NCBI GenBank assembly: GCA_920105805.1
Contig: CAKKTI010000021.1
Span: forward strand, 1 to 64,000
Source: Condylostoma magnum
Taxonomy: Eukaryota > Ciliophora > Heterotrichea > Heterotrichida > Condylostomatidae
DNA: 64,000 nt
Direction: 5' to 3'
Positions within the stretch are counted from its first letter, which is position 1; each line of letters begins with the position of its first letter. This document shows positions 51,479-64,000 of the stretch, one piece after another. The notes under the pieces are model-generated. The model was not told the DNA's origin, did not search any database, and worked only from the letters and a program-made list of their open reading frames with translations. The position numbers and the translations under genes are program-made.

Positions 51479-53593
51479 ATGATAGATGGCAGTATGATTC
51501 TAGAAGAGCAAATAGATGAGGATTATGAGCCTTCAAAAGAGGAAATTTTAGAATACGCGGACTGACTAGGCATGCAGCTACCCTAAGACAAAGATTTACT
51601 ATACATTGCCAAAGAAGGACTCAAGGCACCCCTACCAGAACCTTGAAAACCTTGTAAAACTTAAGACGATGATATTTATTACTTTAACTTCGAATCAGGC
51701 GAATCTGTATGGGAACATCCTTGTGATAGTTATTATAAGTAAAAGTTCATTGAAGCCAAAAGGTCTAAATCATTATTGTTTAAATAAAATACTAGAAGTC
51801 CTGATAAACAAATCGGAGGATCAAAGGCCGGAAAAAGAATCGGATAGGCTTTATAAATGGCACCTTTACAGCCATAACAGATAATGCAATAGGAAAATAA
51901 AGGGCTGATTGATAAGAAGTCAGAGATGCAAGGGAAATTTGAGTAAGAAAAAGCAGTTATTGAATAAGAATTTAAGAATTTAAAGGAGGCTAAGCAGAGG
52001 GAATTCGATGATTAGTTAGAGAGAAAGAAGTTGTAATTAAGTAAAAGTTTTAAGCCTTAAACTGTAAATGAAGAAGATAAGTAAAAAGTATTTAATGAAA
52101 GAAGACAAAAATTAAAAGCATAGTCTGAGATTATACTCTAAAGTGAAGAATAGAAAATGCTGCAGTAAAAGGATGAAAGATTAAGACTTATGGCGTAAAA
52201 TCATAAAATTAAAATTGATACTGAAAAGTAGAAAAATGGGAACTAGAATTAAATAATTGAGGAAAATAATAAAAAAGTAATAGAATTAAAGGATGAAATT
52301 GAACTTATTAAAAAGAGAATTGATAGAGAAAATAATGATCTATAATTTGAAAATTAAAGACACTAGAAAAGAGTTAGTAATATGAAATAAGATGCCTAGG
52401 ATGAGATTGATCGGCTAAAGAAAAAACATATGAGTGAATAATAGATGAATAATGAATAATTACAAGAACTAGAGTAATACGAGCTAAATTTAAAGTAATA
52501 GTATGAAACTGATTTGAAAGAATACATAATGCAGAAAGAAATAGAACTTGATGGTTTAAAGTATGAAAGATAGCAAAAACAAGAATAAGAACACTAAAAG
52601 ATGCTGGAAACATTTGAAAGCTAATAAAGAACGGAGTTTTTGTAGAAGTAAATACATTATGAAAATGAGTAAAAGGATGAATTGGAGTAATATTAAAAGA
52701 AACTATAAGAATAAATGGTTTATGACGTTAGTAATTATGAGTAAGAGCTTTAAATGGATTAATAAAATTTCAATTTATTTGATAAAATCGAAGAATAGCT
52801 TAATACACTAATCGTAAGGAAAAAATAGTTAGAAAATGATATAGATACAGCTAAAAATAAAGAAAATTTATTAAATGCACAAATTCAAAGCTTAAATCAC
52901 AGTATAGAAAACTAAGAACATAGCTAATACTAACTAAATACCATTAAAAGTTAGATTTAGTAAATAGAATAAGAAATTTTACAGAGTAAACTAGAAAGAA
53001 CTGATAAATTTAAACAATTAGACCAATAAATGCAAAACTTGAAAACTTTAGTATAAAAGGAATAAATACCATACTTTGATATTGAAACCGATGTACAAAA
53101 GGCTCCAAAAGATTCATTAAAATAAGAACAAAAGCTATTAGAATATGACTAACAAAAATGAAGAAGAGATATAAAGGAAGCAAGAAGGAATAACGATATT
53201 GATAAAATTTTACAACTAAAAAAGGTAAAATAGATAATTGATAAAAGAATCTAAATCCATAATTAAAGACTTAATAAATACCGAAGTTAAAGTACCAAAC
53301 GAAAAAGCAGTTAACCAACAAGATAAAGACAGCAAATAAACGAGGAGAAACTTATCAATAATTGACGTTAAAGCGAGATTGATGCAACTAATATAACATT
53401 TGATAATATTTACAAGTAAAGGCCATATACACCCCTACGAGCTTATGACAGGCACTTAAATAAATTCAACGATAGAAGAACAACAGTTTAAGAAGTAATC
53501 CGCAAGCAAAGCTCCTGACTAAACAGTTTAAAATTTAAACTTAACCAAGACTTAAAAAACCTAACAAGTGGACATAAGGTATATATGTACTGA
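51479..53593 (+). CDS. CEP164: Cep164-like centriole distal appendage protein
   Basis: 704 residues from ATG 51479. The N-terminal domain is diagnostic: EEILEYADWLGMQLPQDKDL, LYIAKEGLKAPLPEPWKP, then a WW fold DIYYFNFESGESVWEHPCD at about residues 55-85 (two Trp as TGA). The rest is a long coiled coil. In animals Cep164 sits at distal appendages and, through its WW region, recruits TTBK2 to start ciliogenesis. It is shorter than the human protein (1460). The end is TGA 53591-53593, or TAA ten codons on. It converges on PP2C. Confidence 0.9.
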
Positions 53594-53634
53594 CAGTTAA
53601 TAATACAATTTTACGTATAATTTCCCATAACATT

Positions 53635-54483
53635 TTACTAATTAAAACATAGAACAACAACAGCAACATTATCTCTACTTCCTTGATTAATAGCTCTGTT
53701 AACTAACTCCGATGCAATTTCTTAGCTACTATTTGTCCTAATACTTAACAAATCTCTATCTTCCACAACATCCCACAATCCATCACTAGCAATTACCATA
53801 AATCTATCTTTATGACTGATAACTCTTCTATTGATATACGGTGTGGCAATAACCCCGCAATTTTTTAAATGATGATCTCCCAAAGCTCTTGTAACAGCCA
53901 GTTAACCAGCAACCCTTCCTTAACTTACAATACCTCCTCCCTGTACAATTCTACTGATTTCACTTTAATTTAACCCATGATGATTCTCAGTTAATACTTC
54001 AAAGCCATTTACACCTACTAATACTGCCTTGGAGTCCCCTACATTCGCAGTGTATAATACTTTATACTCATTCTCACGTCTTATATAGGCTACAGTGGCT
54101 GTGGTACCCGAGGCAATTGCCCCTGCGAGTCGTAGTTAATCATCAATTCTAAGAAAGCATGTATTAATTGCATTTGTTATATTTTGACGATTTGACTGAA
54201 TTGATCGTTGGAACTCGGAATGAAAGCGATTTTTGCAGTAATCAACTGCCTCTGATCCTCCATGACCATCAAATATAGCAAAATACCCTTGGTTTGGATC
54301 TCCCATAAAGGAATCAACAATTCTAGAAGCGTCTTCCATGTTTGGCCTAAATCTGAAATTAGGGTCAAATCTATATGCATAATTAGAAACAGACATAGCC
54401 CTTGGATTATACTCGCCATTCTAATTGAAAGGCTACTAATTAATTGCAATAGGACTATAATCCGATGCATAAGTAGTTCGCAT
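53635..54483 (-). CDS. PP2C-type Ser/Thr phosphatase (PPM)
   Basis: About 282 residues from ATG 54483. PPM motifs in order: RFRPNMEDASRIVD, YFAIFDGHGGSEAVDYC, SGTTATVAYI, YTANVGDSKAVLV, ENHHGLNQSEISRI, LAVTRALGDHHLK, FMVIASDGLWDVV, QGSRDNVAVVVLCF. Metal-binding Asp residues (MED, DGHGG, SDGLWD, RDN) are all present, so an active Mg2+/Mn2+ phosphatase is expected. It ends TAG-TAA (53635-53640) just past the canonical end. Confidence 0.96.
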
Positions 54484-54563
54484 TTTTAATATTCAAATTC
54501 CCTTAAACAAAACCTAATACACAACTCTTAAAACTTCTAAAACACTTCTTAAATAAAACTACT

Positions 54564-56300
54564 ATGGCAGACATAAACCCTATCGAACTTCTCCAAGAGG
54601 AGTTAAAATCAGACGAGACTTATATAAAAGTAAACGCTATTCACAGAGTTAGAACAATAGCAACAGTAATGGGCCCTGAGGCCACCCGCTCCTCCCTAAT
54701 TCCATTTTTAGGCAGTTTAGTGAATCACGATGAGGACGAAGTCCTCTTTGCCCTTGCTGAGGAGCTCGGTAACCTTTCCACCTATATAGCGGGCTCTCCC
54801 AGCATCCTAATAACTTACTTAGAGTCCCTTGCAGCAATGGAAGAGACAGTGGTGAGAAACCAGGCTGTGAAGTCATTAAGAGTACTGACAGATTAGCTTT
54901 CTGACAGTGATGTTTCCTCTTTAATGGCTACGATGGTGCTGAAATTAGCCTCTTCTGATGTATTTAGTGCAAGGGTGTCGGCATGTGGGCTGTTTTCAGC
55001 TGTTTATAGTAGGAGTGGAGGGGCTAAGGATAGACTGAGGCAAAGGTTCCTAGAGTTGTGCAGTGAGGACAGTCCGATTGTCAGGAGGGCAGCTGCTAGT
55101 TAAATTGGGGATTTCTGTAAGATTCTAGAGAAAACTGTACTTGTATCTGCGGTTATTCCAGTTTTCAGGCAGCTGTGCTAGGATGATTAGGACTAAGTAA
55201 GGATTCTGTGTCTTGATAGCTTGATTTAAATTGCTAAGTTGCTGACTAAGGAGGATAACAGACTGCATTTGATACCTATCATACTGTCCATGGCCGAGGA
55301 TAAGTCATGGTAAGTAAAAATGCACATTGCTAAGAAGTTTCCTATGCTGGAGGAAGCATTGGGTAGAGATATAGCGGAGAATTCGTTGTTATAGAACTTT
55401 TTGCTTTTGTTGAGGGATAATGAGCTTGATGTAAGAGCTGCTACACTGACTTCACTGGCATTGATTACTCCTAATATATCTGTTGATAAAATACAGTCCC
55501 ATATATACCCAGCTCTCCAGTCATTGGTATCGGACACTGCCAGTAATATGAGTATAAGAAGAAACGCAGCAGATGCTATCAGTGTTATAGGGAAGACCAT
55601 GGGAAATGAGTTCACACTTAACAATCTAGTACCATTAGTCATGAATCTCCTAAACGACGACAATCCTGAGGTAAAACTGCACGTTTTGGGAAGTATTGGG
55701 AAAATAAGTGATTAAGTTGGGCCAAATCTACTAGACAGCTAATTAGTTGAAATAATTGAAAACTTAATAAAGGATTCTCCGCATTGGAGAGTAAGGGAGT
55801 CTATCGTCAATCTATCAGTTGAGCTAGGAACGAGTGTTGGGCAAGAATTGTTTGTGTAGAAACTGTAAGAAATCTATTTCAATTTCTTAACAGACTCAGT
55901 AGGTGCTGTCAGAGAGGCTGGAATTAAATGCTTGAAATAACTTCATGAGTACTTTGGAGAGTCTTGGGTGCAAGAGCAAATGATGCCTAAAATGAACGAT
56001 GTGTATAAGCAAGAGCTAGGCTATCTTCATAGAATAACTGTAATTAAATGCATCGGGCAGCTAAAAGTACCATTGGACAACTTCTCTGAATTGATTAACT
56101 AAGCCTCAAAAGACACTGTTCCCAATGTAAGGCTAGTACTATGCAAGGTGTTGAGGCAATGCTGGAACCAAGAGCCATTTATACGAGAATGTGTGCAAAA
56201 GATGACAAATGATTCTGATGTTGATGTCAAACATTTCGCTGAGATAATGCTAGGGGAATAGTTTAGATAAAAATTAGCAACTTTTTTAACCCAAAAATGA
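54564..56300 (+). CDS. PPP2R1A: PP2A scaffold subunit A (PR65)
   Basis: 578 residues from ATG 54564 (MADINPIELLQEELKSDETY). All-helical HEAT repeats, with typical units such as EDEVLFALAEELGNL, LLRDNELDVRAATLTSLALI, SIRRNAADAISVIGKTMG, and the end DSDVDVKHFAEIML. It holds the PP2A catalytic and regulatory subunits. Length is close to human PR65 (589). One frame with many TAA/TAG Gln. The end is TAG 56259, TAA 56268 or TGA 56298-56300; the first fits the family's end best. It is divergent from PP2C. Confidence 0.95.
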
Positions 56301-56317
56301 ATTTAAAACTTATAAAA

Positions 56318-59300
56318 ATGTCATAGCGAGATATTTTCGAACTCCGAAAGGAAGTCGAGTTCAAGCGAAAGTAAATAGTAAAACTATAGCAAGATCTTAA
56401 GGACAGGGATTATTAAGTAGTTTAACTTGAACACCAAGTAAGAAAATTCCAAGGTGTTAACCAATTAGCACAGGACCAATTAATTAACATAGAAAAAATT
56501 GTACAGGAACGCGCAGAAAAGGCAGCTAGCATAGAATAAGATAAGTACCGTCAACTAGTACATGAGTTATAAGAGAAAAACAGTGATTTAGAACGTCAAA
56601 TTTAAAAATTCAGTGAAGACCGGCGGCGCTTAGACGATAAAAATGCTGAAATTGAATTCCTAAACTCAAAGATAAAATAAATTTCATAAACAGGCACTTC
56701 AAACGTCCAATTGCACGATCTTAGAAGACAAAAAGATGATAATTTGGAACAAAGAAGAGAACTGGAGAGAGTAACCAAGAACTGAACCGATCTGTCTAAA
56801 CAAATGGATGATATTCTATGTGAAAACAGGGTTTTAAGAGAAATGGCTGGTGTGCCTGAGAACTACGGTTTTGACTTAAATGAAATAAAATTAGTAGAAA
56901 AGTAAAAAATAGAGGAATATAAGGGAAGAGTTCAGAGACTCGAGGAGGAAGTGGAGGAGCTGGAGAAGGAAAGGGTTGATTTACGCTACAGGCTGAGAAA
57001 CATGAGCACTTTATACGGGGAGAAGGGACTGAGATTCTACAACTTAACTGCAGAGTAAATGAAACTAGTAGATGACTTTGCCAAGAACCTAAGAGATGGT
57101 AGAGTTGACCTTCCTTTAAACGATAGGTCCCGTGAGCTTTTGAGGGAGATTGAGAAGCTTAAAGCTTAGATTCAGATACTAGAAACTTATAACTTTGGGT
57201 AAAGTGGTAATTAAAACGCTAATGAGGAGTTATTGGAGTAAATACGTCAGGAGAATAAGGAAGTAAAGGATCTTCTACTTAAGTTGTTCTCAGGTACTGC
57301 TAATCAGTAGGACAAGGAAGCCATTGCAGTGCATGTGTTGTAATTGCCTCCGGTTCCTATACCTGGACAGGACGGTGAGTACAAGGACGGGTATAGTTAT
57401 AGATTCGGTAGTAACATGCCAGTAGCGGAGATATACACAGGCGATGCCAAGCGAGATCTAGCAGCTCTTTAATTGCAAATGATAGAAACATTAGAATTAC
57501 TGTCACGTAGGGATAATGACGAGAAGATGACAGAGTTGGAGCTTGAGGACTTCCGGTAGAAATTAAGAGAGATTTTGCTAGTACAGGAAAACCTGTATGC
57601 GTAGTACGACAGGGAAACTAAGCAATGGAAGGAGGAAAGGTAAAAGATTGTTGTATAGAGGGACAATGCGTTAGATGAGCTTAAGGAGTTGAGAGTTTAA
57701 TTAGCACATTATGAGGAGATGTCTCGGACTATATAGCAGAATAACCCAAATACTGACAGGGCAAAAGTAGCAGAGTTGACTTCTCGCATTGCACTGCTAG
57801 ATGTGTCTAATTTAAGACTAACTAGAAAGTATGACTGCTTGCAGTCTGAGGAGAAGGATCTAAGATAGGCTTATCACGCAATAGAAGCTGAAAATGCAGA
57901 GAAGGATGTTGTGGTATAGAGAAGAATTGGTAAGTTAAAGGAGTGGAGAGTAAGTGCAACCTTATAACTGCAATTTTTGTTCAAATAGCTAAGACAGTCA
58001 GTCTCCCATGATAAATTCGAGTCAGTCTGCCATGATTTGAGTGTTTTAAGGGAAAAACACTCTAATTGGCTGGATCGTGAGGCTTAGTTGTACTAAAGAC
58101 TAGGGAGATTTGAGAATATGGAGAGAGAGAATGAGGAGATGCAGGATAAGGTGAAATAGTTGAATGATTTGAAAATAGAGATGGAGTCTGAGTTATAAAT
58201 GGTCAGTAGGAGATTAGAGGCTATTGATACCGGGTTTTAAGTGGAGTAAAATATTATCAGAAGAATTGTCAGTCATTTAAACACCAAGCATATTAATCCT
58301 AAGCAAGCCTTTTAGATATTTGATAGAAACAGGGACGGAAGAATCAGTAGAGGAGAGTTTCTTTCTGCATTGGAAAATTTAGGAGTATCCTTGAATAAAA
58401 CTGGGCATATGAATGAATTGGACAGCTTGATGAGAAGTATTAGTCAGGACTTAGACGGTAATATAAGATACCAAGATTTTGTAAGAAAACTGCAAATATA
58501 CGGGGTTGAGGAAATGAGGGAAGAGTAGATTATTATCAAGGCAATGTATGAAGCCATAGTACAGCTAAACTACTCACTGTACGACGTATTCCAAATTTTC
58601 GATGTAGACGGAGATGGAAGCATTACAAAACAAGAGTTCATTAACTCCTTTCTGAAATTCGGCAAAGGTTTTACTATAAATTAACTAGAAAAAGTACTGA
58701 AATTAATTGACATAAACCGTGACGGTACACTTACATACGAGGAGTTTAAAAGTATATTTGAAAGAGAATACTAAAAGGGAAGTACATCCCAATCAGCAAG
58801 ATCCTTAGACTGGAAAGACGAGCTATTTAATGAAATAGGCGATGCAATCCGCAAAAACAACCTCGACATGAACGAAGCCTTTACTGCCTTTGACTCAAAC
58901 CACGACGGAAAAATAACAAAAAACGAGTTTTTCAACGTCTTCCGTCGCATGGGAGTAAGTCTAACCCAAACACAGTAAGAAGAACTATGAAGCACGATGA
59001 ACAAAGACAGAGACGGCTCAATTTCCTATGTTGAGTTTGTATCTCAATTCCGCCAGTCCGAACGCTAAAGAGAGACATAGCAAATAATAACAGAGGCTCA
59101 ACAGTCCGTAACCCAGGCCTAGTCCCAAGCCTACGACCGCCGAAGCATAGCAGTACTGGAAGCGAGAGAACAAGCGGCCCTGAACAAAGCCGAACGCTTC
59201 TAAACCAGAATGCAGTCATTAGAAGTTTCCCTGGCAGAAATGGAAAAACAGCTATCTCAGTACGAAAGTAAGAACTTAGACTTAACATCTAAATTCCATT

Positions 59301-62068
59301 ACTTACGAGAGGAGGAGGGGAAATTGCGAATGGCCTTATAGGCCACAGTGACCAAGGCAGAGGCTGAGAAATTGAGACAGAACAATGAGATATTGTCTAA
59401 GGAGCTGGCAGAGGCCCGAGCAGCCATGAACACGTATAAAAGTATAGTAGTAGTGTCCTCGGACCATGTGAGGGCGTTGCAGTTTACTATAGATAGAAGA
59501 AAGGACGAGATTACTACCTTTTAAAATGCTATAAGGGAGCTATAGGCGGAGTCACAGGATGCCGCAGTTGTTGGAAAGCTGTTTCATTAAGTAATGGTAT
59601 CCAGATGGGCCGAAGCCAGTGCAAATAGGAAGTACGACTCTGTTATAAATGAAACCAGGGAGCTGAGAAATGAGGTGTTTAAGCTAGAAGGCGATGTAAT
59701 GGACAAGGAATAGAGTCTGTATAGTGTGCAGCAGGTATTGACTGAGAAAGTATCGGATTATGAAAGGATGATCACAGATTTAAAGGCAAGGAGTGAGAAT
59801 AACATTACATTGGAAAGGGCAGAATAACTTGTCAGTTAAATTAGGAACTTAGGGGATAAGAAAAGTGAGCTTGAGGATTTGAATAGGAAACTGAGACGAG
59901 AGTTGAACCAGCTAAAAGATACTAAGGAAATAGTAGAGATGATGAGAAATGAGGCAAAGGAGCTACTGGAATTGGTTAAAACTGGAAGCAGCGATGAGTT
60001 GTCTGACAGGTTGATTGAAATATCAGAAAGACTGAGTGATCTGAGGCTGAAGGAGATGAAAGCGAGGAGGAAGGCAGGATTGGCGAAGGAGAGTAAAGAG
60101 TATTATAACAAACTGCATATAAAGGATCAGGACGCTATTTAGCAATTAGAGCGAGAGATTGCTAGATGGGAAAGTAGTATGGCTAGAAAGGAGGAGATGT
60201 GGAGGAAGAAGGATGATGAAAGGTAAAAAATGCTGCTTAACCCTAAATTCTAGAAACCGTAGATTTCGTATAAGAAAAAGAGTGTTGAGAGTGATGGAGA
60301 GTAGGTTTCAGGGCTGAGGGACTAGATAAGGCTACTAGAAAACACTGTAAGAGCCCGAGATGAGCAGATTGAGCATTTGACTAAGATAAGATCAGAGGCT
60401 GAAATGATGGGATCCTCTTTGACTAGGTTTACTCCTGCTAATTTTATGGATTAAAATGAAATACAGAGAGCGTATGATGAGTAAGAAATCGATCACTTAG
60501 CAAACGCCGCCGGGGCTACTGTTAACGCACTGTAGGAAATGATAAAGCATAAAAATGACTAACTGGATAGAAAAGAGGATCTAGTGAAAAAACTGTAGAA
60601 TGATATTATGTCGCTTAATTAAGACTATGCGAAGCAAATGTCAGAACTTAAGTCATAATTAGAGGAAAGAATACATGGACCTGTAGCATCGTTGTAGAAT
60701 ATGTAATAGGTGCAGTATACATAAAGAAATATTTAATACCAGCCAGAGATGGATGCTTTACTGTAAAATAAGGATTAAACAATCCAGCAGCTTATAGCCT
60801 AGTTAAATGCCTCAAAAGAAGCAAAGGAAAATGCAGAGCAGAGACTTGCTGCGTTGAGACATGAGCTAGATAATGTACAGTACCAGCTAGACCTTTCTAG
60901 GGCTGATAACTCAACAGCTGCTATGAAGAAAGAAGTAAGCAATTTAAGGAAAAAGCTTAATATAAAGAACAAAGAACTAGATAATCTGAGGTAATCAATC
61001 AAAAGCATTAAAACTGACTTAATGGAGCAGGCTGAGAAAAATATGCAGAAGGATAAAGAAATTGAAACTATGGTTATCAGGGAAGGCTCAGATAACACAC
61101 TTGTTACTTAAAGAATGAAAAAGGCAGAGTAGAGGATAACGTAATAGACTAAATAGCTAAAAGAAGCAAGAGAGGAGCTAGAGAAGTTAAAGTAAGATAA
61201 AATCATGTAAAATGAGAAAGAAACTAAGTTAAGAGAAGAAAATAGAAAATTGCTGGATAATTCAACAAGAAAGTAAGAAATTTTAGATAGACTAAGCAGG
61301 GAAAATAAGGAATTAAAGGGGAAAGAGTAAGCTGCTAGAACTGCTCCTAGGCCTGCTACTAATGAGACTAAGTAATTAAGAGACTAGGTTACATCATTGC
61401 AGTAAGAAAAGGAAAGATTGCAGTAGAGATTAAAGCAATTAAAGGAAGTACCAAAGGAAATGGACCCAAGAACAGAGTCAATTCTAAGAAGATTGGGAAC
61501 TATTTTAAGAAATAGAGGTATAAGTCTGGTAACTATAAGTGAAAGGGATAAAATAAGTGAAAGCATGCTGCTAAGGGCGTTGTAAGAAAGATCTATTGGA
61601 TTAAGTGAGGAAGAGCTCAATTCTATTATATAATCAGGCTTATAACTAGCTTAATGTAAGATAAAAGTAAGAAATTAAGATTAATAAGGAATTGATCTTA
61701 AAATGTTTGAATAGATTATAAGGCAAATATTAACTAGGCCTCCGAAGCCTATTTTTAATCAAAGTTAGCAAAGACCGTAAACCTCTACAGAGAAAACGGA
61801 AGATAGGAGAAAAGTTGACTCGAGATCTGAGGTTCTGTCACTGTAATTAGCTGAAACTATAAAAGAATTAGAATAACATAAGAAGGAATTAGAGTATTGG
61901 AAAGAAATTGCTAGTAGATTGGAAATGGAGAAGGCAAATCTGTAGAATAGTCTATTACAGCCTATCACTCATCATTATCATAAGTCCCACTATGCGGATG
62001 ATGCTATAGAAGAGTTAAAAGCTGAGTTTTTAGCAGGGGGTAAAGATTAGTTATATAGATTTTACTAA
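56318..62068 (+). CDS. Giant coiled-coil protein with three pairs of EF-hands
   Basis: About 1916 residues from ATG 56318 (MSQRDIFELRKEVEFKRK), 17 bp after the PP2A-A frame. Coiled coils fill residues 1-640 and 920-1916. Between them, at about 660-910, lie six EF-hands in three pairs: FDRNRDGRISRGEF, DLDGNIRYQDF, FDVDGDGSITKQEF, DINRDGTLTYEEF, FDSNHDGKITKNEF and NKDRDGSISYVEF; several have complete DxDxDG loops. Segments such as LTAEQMKLVDDFAKNLRDG and PLNDRSRELLREI recall centrosomal/transition-zone coiled coils, but no family is claimed. Likely a calcium-sensing cytoskeletal or basal-body scaffold. It ends at TAA 62066-62068, overlapping the converging kinase. Confidence 0.85.
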
Positions 62069-63621
62069 ATTTTGTAGAATGGAGTCTTTTGTATGCTGAT
62101 TAATGGTATTTAGACCTTTAACTCTTCCCCTGTGTCTCAATCTAAGTAAAATAATTCGTCTAATGTCAGTCTTTCATCAGGGTTTCTATTCAGTAATCCC
62201 ATAGCAATGAACAAAGAGCTCTGCGATACCTCTAATCACTTTCCCTTATCAAATCTCAGTCTTTTGTTTATTATCGAGTTTACTATTTATTCTTATTATT
62301 TACCATAAAAAGGCATTCTTCCTGCTAGTAGTATGTAAAATATTACTCCTAAAGCCCATAAGTCCACTTGCTACCTATATCTATGTCCTTGTAAAACCTC
62401 AGGCGCAACAAATTTCAATGTTCCTACTGCTTGGAGACTGTAGCTGAATGGGCCCAGTATTTAAGATAGCCCGTAATCTATAATTACAATGGTTGGATAC
62501 TCAGAATCAGTTGACAGTAAAATATTATCTGTTTTTAAATCCCTGTGAATTACATTGTGATCATGTAGAAATTTTAGTCCATTAGCAATTTAAAAGAATA
62601 TGTGTTTGGCTTAGCTCTCTGAAATCTGAAATTATCTGCGCTTTAATCATTGAAATAAGGTTCCGTATGGGAAACAATCTGTAATGAAGTAAAAATAATC
62701 TGAGTCCTCAAAAAAATTAATTAAGCTTATGAGGTTTCGGTGCTTAGCCTTTTTGAAGACGGATAATTCCTATCAAATTTTACTTAGTTAATCTTCTGAG
62801 TATTGTTTTTAGACTTTTTTCATTGCATATTAGTTTTCATGTATCTGTATAAGAAAAACCTCGGAGAATGCACCGTCCCCTAGTTTCTGTATTATTTAGT
62901 AGTTATGTTGTGTTTCCTAATTAAAAGCTTATAAATCAGAATCACTTTAAATAATGTACTTTTATATCGGAGATTGTAACTAATATGTATTATTATCCAT
63001 AAGCTTTACTCAGATTTTTGTTAGGCTTATTACTTTATAGAGACTATTATTTATGAAAGTTATAATGTACTTTCTTCATGTATACGCTTAAACTATTTCA
63101 TCATCTAGAGTGATACTAATAACTGTAGTTGATATTTCTTATTCAAATTATTGTGAATCTGTATATATCTCCTTAATAACATCATCTATACTCTCTCAAA
63201 TCATTTAAAATATATCTAAATGAAATTGTTGGGTTAAATCTTCTATATTATAAGTTTACTATAAATCGCAGTTAGCTTCAGGCTCATTTGGTAAATATTA
63301 TAAAAGAGATAAAATCTCCTATTTACTCACTGTTTCCGTTCTATCAAAATTTAAAAGCCTAAATACAAACTAAGCTTTGTACTGTATTTGATTAGTTCTT
63401 ACAATTCAAATCAAATACAAAAAATCCTCAAACTCTAATTATCCTTTACTGTCCCTATCAGCAGCATAAAACAACTATTTTCCGAAAAGTCCTAATACAT
63501 CGAAATAGTACATAAAAAACGTCCTGTCAATAAAACTGTTATTACCAGACTTGTAAGCTAAATCCTCAAAAAGCCTTTCCAGAAAAATGAGCTCTTATGC
63601 TTTAAAAATACTTGTATCCAT
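62062..63621 (-). CDS. Ser/Thr kinase with N-terminal EF-hands
   Basis: 519 residues from ATG 63621 ([18 protein letters not shown]). EF-hand-like motifs lie at about 55-125 ([19 protein letters not shown], and a worn [15 protein letters not shown]). A beta-rich linker (about 180-230) is followed by a kinase domain: [35 protein letters not shown] (DYG for DFG), [28 protein letters not shown]. The order is the reverse of CDPKs, so calcium control may come from the N-terminus. The end is TAG-TAA (62062-62067). Confidence 0.87.
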
Positions 63622-63742
63622 ATAATTTTATAAAACCCATTTACCAATTAAACACCAAAATGATAAAATACACAACAAAACCTTATAAATCCCTTTCCCT
63701 CTACTAGCTAACTGTATTCCCCATTAATAATTTCAAACTAAA

Positions 63743-64000
63743 ATGTCCCGTATCACAAAAGAAGAAACAGCAAGTGATTCATCCTACCCAACAGCATCCT
63801 TAATCATTCGATAGACTGATAATTACTCAGGACTAAAACCCCTAAACCACCGTTTTACTTGAATTTAACCACATAATCTCTACAAATTCCCAGTTCTAAG
63901 TCCTTAGGAAAAGCCTTAAAATGAAACCTCCTCCCAACTAGATTTTACAGCAATAGATGATAACAATCTTCATACAATTCTTAAACAACTTCATGATTAA
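63743..64000 (+). CDS. Unknown gene, 5' part only
   Basis: An open frame from ATG 63743 (MSRITKEETASDSSYPTASL) runs off the right edge with sensible composition (LNHRFTWIQPHNLYKF). It has no TGA except one read as Trp. About 86 residues are visible, polar and without a known motif. It is divergent from the EF-hand kinase, 121 bp away. Confidence 0.5.

Overview
This window is protein-coding nuclear DNA from a ciliate with an ambiguous genetic code. Read with the standard code it breaks into short ORFs. Read with TAA/TAG as Gln and TGA as Trp, long intact proteins appear on both strands, up to about 2160 residues. TGA sits at conserved Trp positions (WD40 'RLW', kinase 'DVWS', condensin, profilin residue 3, Cep164), and TAA/TAG sit inside conserved domains as Gln. 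The same codons must also end genes: most genes finish at TAA or at a tandem TAG-TAA, and a few finish at TGA. The all-three-ambiguous code of Condylostoma (a heterotrich) fits best. The karyorelict code (Gln/Gln, TGA = Trp or stop) is the second choice. The DNA is AT-rich, nearly intron-free and very compact, as in a macronuclear genome. There is one 100-N scaffold gap. No telomere, tRNA, CRISPR array or virus-like element was seen.

Layout. 1-2.3 kb: CRAL-TRIO lipid-transfer protein (partial), SLC35B-type nucleotide-sugar transporter, profilin. 2.4-19.3 kb: three giant membrane or surface proteins, namely a Cys-rich multi-TM protein, a 2160-aa type I ectodomain protein and a TmcB-like PAS protein. 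19.4-27.7 kb: an unknown protein, a C2/coiled-coil protein (gapped), a chagasin-type protease inhibitor, a small membrane protein, a WD40 protein, CK2 alpha, a UEV-RING fusion and two small proteins. 28.2-37.3 kb: inositol-3-phosphate synthase, a CDPK, an NLR-like NB-ARC/TPR protein, ferredoxin/adrenodoxin reductase, a J-domain protein. 37.3-43.3 kb: gene-poor, with a C2H2 zinc-finger protein, a MORN-repeat protein and a coiled-coil protein. 43.3-51.3 kb: an unknown 652-aa protein, a DUF2804 protein, ribosomal eL29, a CDPK-like pseudokinase, condensin kleisin CAP-H. 51.4-64 kb: Cep164, PP2C, PP2A scaffold A, a 1916-aa coiled-coil/EF-hand protein, an EF-hand-first kinase and a partial unknown gene.

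How it fits together. Several genes suit cilia, cytoskeleton and calcium signalling (profilin, Cep164, MORN, EF-hand coiled coil, CDPK, PP2C, PP2A-A, CK2). Physical closeness does not prove co-regulation. The most unusual items are the NLR-like gene, the UEV-RING fusion, the pseudokinase, and gene pairs that stay in one open frame and are separated only by dual-meaning UAA/UAG codons. Start and stop choices rest on reading by eye. Where more than one stop is possible this is stated.
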